Source: Adiantum capillus-veneris
Taxonomy: Eukaryota; Streptophyta; Polypodiopsida; Polypodiales; Pteridaceae
NCBI GenBank assembly: GCA_014529385.2
Contig: CM043962.1
Location: 46,009,598-46,073,597 of the forward strand
DNA length: 64,000 bases
Reading direction: 5' to 3'
Shown piece after piece: positions 10,770 through 21,599 of the stretch (position 1 is the first letter of the stretch; each line of letters begins with the position of its first letter). Under the pieces are notes generated by a model. It did no database searches and was not told where the DNA came from. It saw only the letters and a program-made list of their open reading frames with translations. The position numbers and the translations under genes are program-made.

Positions 10770-10774
10770 ATTCA
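10770..10774. other. 5-bp target site duplication ATTCA (right)
   Basis: Partner of 5394-5398. Confidence 0.9.
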
Positions 10775-10920
10775 AAAGAAGAGAGGATAGTCATCCGGTT
10801 GATGAAGTAAGCGAGAATGAAGGTTTGAATCACCCAGTGAAGATGAAGAAGAAGAAACTCCAAGAGAGTCAAACCTGCAAACATCGGCTGTGGCACATAC
10901 CGAACAATGTGCAGGTTTAG
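10770..10920 (+). pseudogene. Gypsy pol C-terminal tail, continuation after the insertion
   Basis: In the frame left at 5398 this reads on through KRREDSHPVDEVSENEG to a TAG at 10918-10920, about 49 residues of charged tail. That it stays open across 150 bases shows that the LARD-like element split a then-intact pol end. The stop is followed directly by a purine tract (10921-10930) and the 3' LTR, the usual layout at the end of a Gypsy element. No chromodomain was recognised in this tail. Confidence 0.78.
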
Positions 10921-10930
10921 AGGGGGTGGC
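10919..10930 (+). other. Polypurine tract of GPY/F-type Gypsy element
   Basis: agagggggtggc sits between the pol stop codon and the LTR start TGTTGTGCC at 10931. This is the expected place and composition. Confidence 0.78.
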
Positions 10931-12123
10931 TGTTGTGCCGTGGCACGTGCATAGTGGGAACGGAAGCTAAGCCCTACAATATTATGGATTTTATGTGTAT
11001 GCCTTAAGTGTGCATAAGTATATGCATTTTCTATTTACCATGCAAAAAGCTAGTCGAAGTTTGATGTGTCACTCTTGTTGGGAATGGGCTTCGTCCTATG
11101 ATCCCGGGCTTCTTTGTGAACCTCTTCTTGGAGCCATGATGAAATGAGCCTATAAAACATACCTCCTATCTACTAGGCATCCTAGGCGGCATATGACGTG
11201 TAGCATGGCCAAAAGTGGCCTTAGTCATAGTATAGTAGGTGCACTTTGGAGTGATTATGGACCTAGAAAAATCTCGTAGAAAAGTGGTTACGAGTTTGTT
11301 TGATGTCATCCATGATGTATGCCAAGATCTCTCTCAATTTTTTATGAAGATACTTTATGCACATGTTCCCACCATAGCTCAACAACTCTTGGAGGCTTAA
11401 CCCTTGACATGTGGCGGCAAGGAGAAGATACTTGGAGAAAGATCTGGAAGAACCTCTAGATATTTCTTGAAGAGAAAGATCTAGAAACTTTGAAGATAAT
11501 TTAAAAATATTTTGAAAAGATAGACACTTCACACAAATCCCTTGGATATTTCTAAGAAAACATCTTCGTCAAGGGGCAACTTCACCTATAAATAGAGACT
11601 CTTACCCCTCACTTGGGCATCAAACAAACCATCAGGCAATCAAGCACTCAAGCAATACCCATAATCAAGCCACTCTATCAAGCCATGACCCAACCTCCTA
11701 GCCATCTCCTTGAGTGAAAATTTCTCTCAATTTCAGCCCAACACGTCTTGAGCTTGCTACTTCATGCCTCAAGCCTTTTATCTCCTCACTTGTAATACTC
11801 ATACACTCTATGCAACCTTCTTTCATCAATAAAGACGCATTGTTGGTGGCTCGCAAACGGTGTTGGGTACTACTACTCATCTTCTACTTCATCAAGTTGG
11901 CTACAAGACCACAAAGTCTTGAGGTGTGCTTCACTTCTTTGGCTTGAGCTTGTGTGGGTCTTTGTGTGTTGGTTGTCTCTCTTATCTCTTTCCTCCATTG
12001 TTTGACTGCTTTCTAAACTTTCTTAGATGAATAATCCCAATTTTGTGTAACCTTTCAACCCTTCCACTTTGTGCAAAATATTAGGATTAATATTTGTATT
12101 AGCCATAAAATCCACTTCCAACA
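10931..12123 (+). repeat. 3' LTR of GPY/F-type Gypsy element, about 1193 bp
   Basis: It begins TGTTGTGCC and probably ends TTCCAACA, giving TGTTG/CAACA inverted ends. Inside are a CTATAAATAG promoter-like box at 11586-11595 and AATAAA at 11828-11833, spaced as a U3-R arrangement would be. No second copy is in the window (the 5' half of the element is lost past the Copia insertion), so the 3' edge is set only by the terminal bases. Confidence 0.7.
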
Positions 12124-13479
12124 GAGAATTGTGTTACTCTTTGGGCCGGAAAAACTGCAAGAAGTTCTTCTTTCTCCACGTTCTCCTATTTTGCCCCTAC
12201 TAGACTACTCTAATTCTTTCGATGTGCACATATATATTCTCCTCTAGGGGTTGAGTCTTGCTTTCTTAATATTACTATGAACCAAGAAGACTTGTACACA
12301 CAGCTCACTCTTATCACTAGGCAAAACATCTACATCTTTGTAAGCACTAAGTTACAGTTTCAAAGAACCATTTGCACTCTATTTGGAGCACAACGACTTG
12401 CTTCTATAAATGCATCAATGAACCCTTTCATATTACCTTTGATTAGATACGATCAAAGACTTGATGCTTTCATCTTTGTTTTGTTTTGAGGGTTTCACGT
12501 GTGCGTATGTGTGTGTCTGCGTGTAAGATTCCAATGGCTACACACAATGTATTTGCTACAAACACTAAGCTTGCTTAAGTGAAAGCCTTCACAGTCTCCC
12601 CCACAAACCCTCATACCTAGAGGTCAGGCGCCTTCCTGGAAAGACCGCCAACTCTTTGACAACGCATATGGACTCAGAATCAATGGGGAGATTCCAACCA
12701 TTGATGATGCATTTGCTACCAGTGATTACTAGACAAGCCAATATTAATTGTGATACAGCACGTTGAAAATCTACATTCCCCTCAAGCTTTGAGCTTTCAA
12801 AATTTGGCAAGTTTGCAAAGAAACAAAATTTCTCTCTCATTGCTTCTTGCACAAGCTATTACCTTAATTATGTCCAGTTATACTCATTGCCAATGGTGTA
12901 ATGGAATTCGGTTTAGAATTAGATTTCTCTAAGCTTCTTTTTAATGTTCCATCATATGGTAATACTTGATATTGTATTTCATCCCTACTGGTGGTTCTAG
13001 TACCCTTTTTAGATGGTTAAGGTTAAGGTCATGTATTTGGCATGGATTTTCTTTTGAATTTTTAAAATTCATTACGCAAGATGCCCAAATCAAAGCACCA
13101 TCATTAATTTTTTCATTAAGAGCTACTACTTTACCTTCGTATTGTTATCTCATAGCACTAATCTCTATTGACTCCCATCCCTACATTGTAAACAACTATC
13201 ATTACAAATTTTTAAAATATTAATACATTTAGTGTGTGCTTCAATTAGTTTTACAATTGATAAAAAGTCATTTTTATTGTTTGTCTTTGAGAATTACTAT
13301 TGCAGAGAAAGCTACATGCAATGGTTTCACGTCAAAGAACCTCCAAGTATAAATTTTTAAACAAACCCTTGGTCACATTACCCAACACACTGGTTGAGAC
13401 ATTGTACATTGTCATGGCAAGGATCTTCCGCGTTGAACTAAATTGGAATGGCACAATTTCTACACATGTTAGAGCTTCT
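12124..13479. other. No gene recognised
   Basis: AT-rich sequence with short open frames that show no known domain. Part of it may be the internal region of the diverged LARD relative whose 3' end is at 14414. Confidence 0.6.
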
Positions 13480-13675
13480 ACACCTGTAGAGGGCAGGAAT
13501 CTCCACTCCACACCTTGTTATGGAAACTTCTGGTTATTGGCACGCGTCTTAGAGTTCGCCTTGTGAAGCAGGACTCTCCACTTTGTACAATTGTTATGGA
13601 TGTTGATACATGTGTACTAGAGTGCCTAAGTCTGGTAAGGCAGGGCTCTCTTTGGTTACATTATGTGTGGAACTA
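13480..13675 (+). repeat. Degenerate tandem array before LARD-family LTR
   Basis: Three related units of about 75-90 bases contain gcaggaatctcc, gcaggactctcc and gcagggctctc (about 13494, 13568 and 13640), each followed by a ttatgga- or ttatgtg-type end. The position matches the array at 9720 relative to the following LTR. Confidence 0.55.
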
Positions 13676-14024
13676 ACCCATCACATTTGGCATGGATTGA
13701 TATGAACAGATATCATCAATTGGTATGTAAAGGTGGAAGGCTGACACATGGTGGTCTATTTGGAACAACATTTCTGAGCAATGTTGCACTATGCACATTT
13801 TACTTCATTTTCTTATTTTTATTTTTTGCACTCCCATCACACCATACATATATTACACATTTTTGCATTTTTAAAATCACTTCCTACTAATCATTGCTAC
13901 TCTTCTGGTTTTTAGTTACTCATTGTGCTATGCAGGCATGTACCCAACATCCTGTACCTCGCACTGGACCCCACCACTTATGTACCTCGCAATTGAGGAC
14001 AGTTGCTTTTCCAACCCTGGAGTA

Positions 14025-14414
14025 TGTTATGGATAAGGGATATATACATTTATTTCTCAAGTGCTCATTACAAGCTATGGTCATTTATGATGGCCGACCA
14101 ATGTGTATTCATTTTATAGCATTAAAGAATCTATAAATAAATACGTGTAAGAGTGGAATACTCACTCTTGCACGGGGGGAGAATGCACCCAGTGTCTGCG
14201 TTATTCTTCTCCTCTCCTCTCTACTCTCTCGCCGCGCCAATGTAGCACTCCGCTCTAGGACGTGCGCCCGCACGTCGCTCTCTCGCTCTCTGTTTGCATA
14301 TGATTTGGTTATATGCTAATAGGATTCATCAAGTATGCATATTTGCGGTGTTTTACCGTTTCTATCATGCTATTTGAGATATTTTGCGGGGACGTCATGA
14401 ATCTGTTTGTAGCA
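14025..14414 (+). repeat. Diverged relative of the LARD-like LTR (3' LTR of a second copy)
   Basis: It begins TGTTATGG and ends TTTGTAGCA. It shares the TATA region, the inverted repeat, the cacgggggga-atgcacccagtgtctg block and the CT-rich block with 5399-5888, but is about 100 bp shorter and clearly older. The bases before it match the PPT side of the complete element and no PBS follows, so it is the 3' LTR of a truncated copy. Confidence 0.85.
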
Positions 14415-15016
14415 GTTATTCTATCATGTGCACGGTGACGAGGTTCATACAGCCCGTGGGACTCGGGATGGGCACCATGTTAGCCCATATTTCTACTTTC
14501 TAGCTCACACGGACCCCACGAGCGGATTGATTAGAGAAATTGATCCAAGTAAGAACATTCAAATCCATAACTAACACAAGCTTAAAATTTCAAACAATAC
14601 ATTGCAATTTCCAAACATAGATATGATAATTTCATTTTCAAAATTGTTACATGATAAAGCTGGCAAAGATGCCGCTTGAGAAGTTACAACATCTTTCCTA
14701 TCTAGGTTCTATGAAAGCAATCATCACCACGTAGGCAAAGTGCTAAGTTCATATATGATGGCTTAATAGTCACACGCTTAGCATGGGCCATTGCCAAAAA
14801 GGTGCCTTGAAAGAGGGATACAGTGATATCCTCCGTCTCTTCGTTCAACTGATGTAGCTACTCAATGTTTGATATCGTTGACCTTTGAGCATGTGGGAGT
14901 GGACCAAGACTATCAAAGAGCTACTCAAATATGATGTTGCCCATGTTCTTTGGTATGTTTTTGGTTTCCTGGTTTTTGGTTTCCATGGCGGGAGGTGAGA
15001 GTAGGGAGGAGGAGAC

Positions 15017-15018
<2 letters not shown>
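14415..15018. other. No gene recognised
   Basis: No coding or repeat feature seen in this stretch. Confidence 0.5.

Positions 15019-15100
<82 letters not shown>
15019..15100. repeat. (GA)n microsatellite, about 41 units
   Basis: Uninterrupted GA dinucleotides. Confidence 0.97.
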
Positions 15101-15102
<2 letters not shown>

Positions 15103-15309
15103 TAACAAAATTATAAAAGACTTTAAAAACTCACTTTGATATTTATAGGATCCAAATTTTTGGAAAATTGCAATTTATGATTAATATGCTCCAAAGAGTG
15201 GAAATTACAATCATTACTGCGTGAGAAGCCACGCATGCCCTACAGTTCGCTCATTTCTCCTCCAAGTCAATACTCTCTTGCGTGCATTCAACCCATGGTA
15301 TCCTTGCAT

Positions 15310-16480
15310 TTTTTGAACACTCACCACTTTCATAATATGGCGCCTAAGAGACAAGTTTCCCCATGCCGTTTGCTTCTTCCTGTACAATAGAACCAATTGA
15401 ACATCTCGTGAAACGCGGTGTTGTGGATCTTTCCACCACCATGTTGAGTGCTCTTAAAATAGGAAACCTTTGCCTGATAGTCTGACCTTTCCATCCCTTA
15501 ATTTCTCCAAAACGCAAGGGATCCATACTCATTAAGAAAGTATGGACTGTGGGCAAACAAGATATGCATGTAATGTGTGATGGGTTTCGCCCCATGCATC
15601 GACCATTAGCTCTTTGAATTTATTAATAGACACCGTGAATGATTGTATCTCATATTCACTAAGGTGCAGCCACTCAAGAAGCCTCATCATCTCATCACAT
15701 GCTTCCCACACATGTGCTCTCTTCAGCCCTAGTGTTGCCTCATTGCCAAGGTAGGTTGTTATGTCACACACCTGATTCCATATCTGAAAAGGAGTATGGC
15801 TTTGAGCCTCACCATAGTTTGAAAGCATGTGTCTTGACTTTGCCCCACCCATACATATCTTATTAGGGTTATCTTGTGTGGTTGTTGGGTGCTTGTGGTC
15901 CTTTGAGAGGGTTACTGCACCGAAGTGAAGCCCCACCAATGACAAATTCATTTCAAGCGCGCGAATGCACTCCTCTCGCCGCAACTCTAGCTCCATGTTC
16001 TATGCATAATTTATGTGGAGCATTAGCAACTTGTCCAAAATTCTAAGAGTCAAATGCAAGGATCACACATCCACTTGATTAAGGGGAATTGAAAGAATGG
16101 GATGCCAATCTAGATCCTCCTCTGCACAAGATGGTGGCTTGCTTTGGTCACAAGGCATGATGCCATTGAACCACACGTGCCCCCACCTGCCTTTTGATTA
16201 TCTTTTGGGCTAGCCCCTGCTTGCTTAGGGACTTTTGATCTTTTGACCCCTATGCCCTTCCCCAATGCATCCTTAGGCATCTTTGCATGGCAACAGAAAA
16301 TGCATGGAAATAAAGTATTTGCACTGTCCTTTGTGCTACCCAACGTGCATTTTAGGGTCTTTAAGTTGCCACCAAGGTTCCATTCTATTTCAAAGTCGCC
16401 AATGCCAGGGACATTGAGGAGTTCCACATTGCATTGTTGATCTATCACCTTTTGAATACCTGAACTATTGAATACCACCT
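15310..16480 (-). pseudogene. Decayed DNA-transposon-like protein, core and C-terminal part
   Basis: Read on the minus strand across frame changes, three conserved-looking blocks appear in order. The first is EIEWNLGGNLKTLKCTLG followed by CIFCCHAK, a Cys-x2-Cys pair (16290-16400). The second is DWHPILSIPLNQVDV followed by LHLTLRILDKLL (about 16020-16100). The third, after 15532-15996, is PITHYMHILFAHSPYFLNEY with KVSYFKSTQHGGGKIHNTAF (about 15390-15580) in a frame one base off. The same order of blocks occurs, from memory, in an unnamed eukaryotic DNA-transposon-type protein family common in cnidarians and other animals. At least two frameshifts and several stops are present. No terminal inverted repeats were found. 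The family name and catalytic mechanism are not established. Confidence 0.6.
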
Positions 16481-16639
16481 CAAATTGTCATGGTCCTTGT
16501 GTGGGAGTGCCCTTGCCGCTTTGCCACCATATGTTCTTCTTTGATTGCACCCCATAAAAATCTCACCTTTGCCGCCTCTTGCCAAGCGACTTGGCCGCCT
16601 CTTCACGTTCTAACCCCTTTCCCACCATTGCCCTACTCA

Positions 16640-17055
16640 TGAGTGTGAATTTTGAAGCTTGTGTGCTCCACCCTCTAGCCTTTGACAACCTAACATTCAT
16701 CTAATTTTACTACAAATATAGCTTTTCCACGTGTCTCCTCTATTGTGATATCGTAATTTTGGATCATAGCTCATTGTAGGGCTTCTACTTCAACGTAAAC
16801 ATTGTTGAACCTGTTCTTAACAAAACTCTTTGAGAGCATTGACATGTTGCCATCCACCCACTTGTACCCAACTTCTAGTGTTGAGACATCGTTGTTTGCG
16901 GTTGTCCTTGCCATAGCCATACTGTATGGGGTTGATAACATTGATTGAGCCATTCCCTTATTGTGTAGACGCATTGTTATGCATGTATTCAATGCTTTGT
17001 ACCCCTTATCCATTAGGAAGAGAATGGGGTCTAGGAGGGCCTCCTTATTTGGCAA
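16640..17055 (-). pseudogene. Upstream fragment of the same transposon-like protein
   Basis: The open frame 16771-17055 (NKEALLDPILFLMDKGYKAL ... YKWVDGNMSMLSKSF) continues past its first stop toward 16690 as YDITIEETRGKAIFVVKL. It lies upstream of the recognised core and on the same strand, so it is probably the N-terminal half. No domain was recognised. Confidence 0.4.
17011..17054. repeat. Inverted repeat arm, partner at 17435-17478
   Basis: 44 bases here are the reverse complement of 17435-17478 with about six mismatches. Both encode NKEALL-PILFLM in opposite directions. Confidence 0.8.
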
Positions 17056-17434
17056 TTTAAGGAAGTCAAACCTTTAGTATTAAGAAAGTAATCAAAGGAA
17101 AGCTTTTGAATTCAAACAGGCAAAACGGCTAGTTTATTTAAATTCAAAGTTCCCCCCAAAATGAAATTTAAAATCTAGCCGCCGGTAAAACCATATCATG
17201 TAGCATACCTATGGAAAGAGCTCAACGCGTAGATTATAGATCTATGATCTCCACTCAAATCAGAGATCATACGTGGAAGTCATGGAAGACCAAAAATCAT
17301 AAAATTTCTCACCTCCTTTTTGGGGGGAAAAAGTGCATCCTTTGACCACTCTTATACATCTCTTACACACCCACCATTCTTGCACACATGGCATACACCT
17401 ATTTGTCAGAATGTTAATCACCTCCATAAGATCA

Positions 17435-17478
17435 TGGCAAATAAAGAGGCCCTCCTAAACCCCATCCTCTTTCTAATG
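17435..17478. repeat. Inverted repeat arm, partner at 17011-17054
   Basis: Part of the open frame 17320-17577 (plus), which is otherwise unrecognised. It suggests a second, inverted copy of the same repeat family inserted nearby. Confidence 0.8.
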
Positions 17479-17840
17479 ACTGATCTTGGCCAAGTTGCAC
17501 ACTATAAGCATGTCGCAAGGGGGAATAATATTCTGAAAGTCCTTCAGAAGCAATTTCTGAAGGGATTGTTGCAATGAAGCATGTGTGGGATCAGATATCA
17601 TATTTAGAATGTCTTTCTCATCAATCATGTGCCAAAGTATGGAGGCCTTGACCGACTCCTCAGTATTGTTGCAACCTACAATTGCTTCCGCACATTCTCA
17701 ATAGAAAGCGAATAGAAAAGGAGTCAATTAATAAATTCTACTAACAAATTACACTCTTACAACTTGCAACTACCTTTTTTGGTACACACGTCTCTTATGA
17801 GCACCTCCAATTTAACAAGGAGCCCCATAGCCATGCGCTT

Positions 17841-18044
17841 TCATTGTCTCTTTTTGAATCCCAAAGGAAGGTGAGTAAAGTGGTCGACACGCCGTCTAAG
17901 ATTTTGAGTGGAATGCCAAAGATGCATGTACTTTTCTACAACCTGATAGATGCTTTCTTTATTGTTATCAAACTTCACCTTCTGCTCCACAAATTTCTTC
18001 CTTAATTCCGCTATCTGCACCATGAATATCTCCTTTTCCTTCAA
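17841..18044 (-). pseudogene. Unrecognised short ORF, possible coiled coil
   Basis: 67 residues rich in K, E and Q (IAELRKKFVEQKVKFDNNKE) with a possible short coiled coil. It lies upstream of and on the same strand as the transposon-like protein and may be part of it. Function unknown. Confidence 0.3.
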
Positions 18045-18419
18045 GGCTTATGCCCAAAGTTGTTCACTTTCAACTAAGCTTGCAACTTGCGGCATGTCTA
18101 GTTTTTTTTGAATCTAATTATGTGGTGAGAGCTCTTGCAAGTACAAAGTGTAAATCCTATGGCAATAGCCTAACAATCCATGGTAGTCATCACCCAAAAA
18201 GCGTAAGAGCTACATGATGTTGTGAAATGGTGATCAAGGGGGTAAATCACACCATCCATCCAAAGGTCAATGGATTTCCTCCCTTGCAATCATAGCATGT
18301 CCATTGGAATAGACCCAGTGTTTCGATTGCTTCACAAAGTTGAATACTCTTGCTCCAAATCGACACGTAATTTGAACTTTGAAGGCTTGTTGGTGATGTC
18401 TCGCATAGCCATTGTAGCT

Positions 18420-18670
18420 AGAGATGGACATGGAGATAAAGATGGAAATGGAGAGGGACATGGAGGTGGAGGTGCAGGTGTGCAGCTAGAGATGGAGATG
18501 GAGAAGGATCTAGAGGTGGAGGTGGAGGTGGAGGTGGAGATGCCAATGGAAATGGAAATGGAGCTTGCAAGGATGTGCAGGTCTACACCAATGCATAGTA
18601 GAGAGAGAAAGAGTTATGGTGAACTATCACGAGAGAGAGAGAGAGAGAGAGTGGAGAGAGTGAGGGAGGT
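18420..18670 (+). repeat. Purine-rich hexamer minisatellite and GA tract
   Basis: Runs of ggagatgga-, ggaggt- and ggaaat-type hexamers give a low-complexity open frame (EVEVEVEVEMPMEMEME) and end in (GA)n at about 18630-18650. The 208-residue open frame 18270-18896 is a product of this composition and is not supported as a gene. TATATATA at about 18694 follows. Confidence 0.75.
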
Positions 18671-18899
18671 AGAGGAGCTTCAGATCTGCAGGCTATATAT
18701 AGCTTCTAGAGAGGGAAAACGAAGCCTAAACCCACCCTCCAAACTCGTTTTAAAGAAAGGGTGTAGAGAGAGAACGACATTTGCAAAACCTCCAAATGGG
18801 GGAGGAAAAAGTGACAAAAATTTTGAAATTCAAAAGTGGGGGAGTGGTATGTGGGGCTGCACTAACACCCAAAAGCTGAAAGGATCTAGGGATTAGGTA

Positions 18900-20148
18900 T
18901 GATTGAGACCTATTTTCTTTCTAGGAGAAATACAAATATGTATTTTCAGGCCTATGCCATTAGCTTGGTCAAACCTTCATTAGCATTTTAAGCATTTCAC
19001 TAAGCATCCAATTTAAAGGGCCCAAGAAGACCCCAAACAAGTCCTAATGTTGCAAATCAAAGTTTATAGACGGGAGATGTTGGTTTTGATGATTTGGTAT
19101 TGTCAATCTCATATTGTTTGGACCACATTTTACAAAATAATGATCAAGAGATGAAAATTTGGGACCTGATTTTGTAGAATGCTTGTGGAGCTCAAAGGGA
19201 TTTGATGTTTTGGATGTTTTTCTTGCTAAACTTGCAATCTTTGATGAGCAAAATGGTTGAGTTGCAAGGAGGGGACTACTTTGAGTCTAATTTTTCAAGA
19301 ATGGTGGAATTTGAAAAACAGATGTTTGTGGAGCGTTTGGATCATAGTTTCCATGGTTCTTGGAAGCAATTTGTTTATTTCAAAAAATGTTTTGGAGATA
19401 TGTTTGATGAATTCCAGATTTATAAAGGGATGCAGTTTTCAGGATTGCGGTTCTTAATCATGTGAAATTCGGTATTGCAAAATTTAGGATGCAAAGGATC
19501 CTAATTGGGATATGGTTGGAATTCTCTTTGGGGTTTATGGGTGGTGTTTAGTGATTATGTAGTGTGTAGTTTGTGAATCTTGGATTGAGCTATAAATACT
19601 TCGCTTTGCACTCTATATAGTTATTTAGTACCGAGTTCAAATTCTGAAGAAAATTTTACCACCGGGTGTGCCATGTGGTAACTTAACGTGTTATTGGGCC
19701 TTTTACTAAGATTATACCTCCATTCCCATTTTCAGGTGATATGTAGTTTTTCAAGCACTTGAATGATAAAATTACTTCTATCTTCATGGGAAGAGCCTCA
19801 ACCTCTAGGAATCTTGTGTCTGGGACTGAGAATGGTCAAGGAAAGGTGAAGGAATAGAGTTCTAGTGCGTTCTTGATGCATTTTTTCATTTCAATCAAGC
19901 ATTTTTCAAATCGGGCTTGAACTATTTCTTGATGCTTGTAACTCAATAATGGAATGAGAAATGGAATCATTCCGTGTATCTCTAACTGTGTTTCTCTCTC
20001 ACAACATTCTTCCTCCATATCTTTGTGTGTAAACATGTAGAGGGTGATCCTCTACAAGATATATGTTTTATTGTTTTCATTTACATATATGTTAATTGTA
20101 ATATGTAACTTCTTTTGTGAAAAACTCTCAAAGTGTTCTTAATTTTTC
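18900..20148. other. No recognised gene; one weak ORF
   Basis: A plus-strand frame at 19202-19465 (87 residues, aromatic-rich) has no family signature. Nothing else was seen. Confidence 0.5.
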
Positions 20149-21060
20149 TTGGTAGGATTAAGAGCTAGTAGCAGGAAGAGGAAAAACATACATGCAGAGT
20201 GTACGTTTGGGCACCAAAATGTAGAAGAGGATCCTCCACAGTTGCTAAAAGGTTCAATGAAGAGAAATATTGACTTCACCAAGCCTATGGATATTAGTGG
20301 TAGAGAGGACATAGGCTATGACTCTAAGGGTATTATGGGGGTAGAGGACCTTGTCATGAGCTCAGCTGTGGATACTGAAGATCTAGACCCAAAACCTTTT
20401 TCAATTGAAGAGGACATTGTAACCCCCAAGGTTCATCTGCTTACCTCGCAAAAGACGGACGTGGATTTTTCTACTATTGTGTGTGGGCCACCTACCAGAA
20501 GTATGGTAAAAGATTAGAGGAAAAGAGAGGCAATTATTTTAGAAGGCCCTGCAGTCATCAACGAAAGGATTTTTAAATTTTCACTATCTTAAGAAGCCAC
20601 TAATAAATTTCACAAGGTATAATGTATCTTTAATTCCAAATTTAGTCTTGATGTTCTTCTAGCTCAACACAATGATTTCTTGAAGCTTGAAAGAGAGAGG
20701 TTTGAGCTTGAGGTTCAAAAGGGGAGGTTCATCCTTGATGACATGGTTGTGGTCCATTTAAAATATTGTGATACCAAGAGACAATCATACAACGAGTATC
20801 ATAAGTTTTCCACTATCATACAGACCCTTATGGTGCCCCATGCATGAAAGAGAGTGCAAGCTAGTCCAAGAATCCTTTGGCTTTCTTATATGTCTCAATT
20901 TTCTATTTGATAATCTTATGAAGAAGCCTGATGAAGTTATGGAGGAATAGGATTTACCACCGGATGAACAAGAGGACAAGGAGAAGACTACAATGAAGTG
21001 GCTGAGATTGAGGTTATTAACATTGAGACGGAAACAAAGGAGGTGGAATGAAGTAAAATG
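20149..21060 (+). pseudogene. Unrecognised decayed ORF, possible transposon protein
   Basis: The first 122 residues are open (20149-20517; basic start RASSRKRKN, then acidic). After several stops, readable text continues: NSKFSLDVLLAQHNDFLKLE, RERFELEVQKGRFILDD, HLKYCDTKRQSYNEYHKF. This is a helical charged region that looks like a coiled coil. The composition resembles transposon-associated plant proteins but no family was recognised. Confidence 0.35.
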
Positions 21061-21303
21061 TTGTCGATAAAAACATCAAAAATCAAGCTACCTTTAGATG
21101 TATCTAGGCTCAATGAGATACAAGCATGTTGATGCTAGCTAGTGTGCTAGATTTTAAAAATGGTAACAAGTCATACAGTTTTCTCCCATACATTCAGAGT
21201 ATTTTTTTGCCTACGGGAAGACTTTGCATTGGTCAGTATCTTGAAAATTCCAAGAGGAGAGAAGTGAGTTTGTTTTTTAAGACATTATTGATGAGACGAG
21301 GCA

Positions 21304-21585
21304 ATGGAAACCTCTAGTAACTCACAAGAGTGTCTCAAACTCTTCTTTCAAAAGGCACAAAAATATAAAGAGACACTCCCTAATGAGGCCACCTTACAAG
21401 CAATCAAAAATAACTTGAGGCTCTCAACTAGCAATCACGAAGTAGAGAATTGGTATAAGTTCCTAGCACAAGGGTCGAGCAGGTCGGTGGACCTATGGAT
21501 GAATGAACTTTGGATCCAAGATGAGAGCTTCATGGTTACTCTCTCTCTCTCTCTCAAGGGCAAAGTTATTTGGATGTATCATGGA
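21304..21585 (+). pseudogene. Unrecognised ORF cut by the LINE insertion
   Basis: The frame (QECLKLFFQKAQKYKETLPN ...) ends at the 5' edge of the LINE, near a short CT run at 21540-21556. No domain recognised. Confidence 0.3.
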
Positions 21586-21599
21586 GATGAAGATAAGTG

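Noticed and set aside
12589..12852. Minus-strand ORF resembling an RNase H-like (RVT_3) fragment
   Set aside because: The resemblance rests on a few residues around NLPIDSESICVVKEL with no catalytic pattern, too weak to call.
18270..18896. 208-residue plus-strand ORF
   Set aside because: Its middle is a purine hexamer minisatellite and GA tract, and no conserved domain lies outside it.
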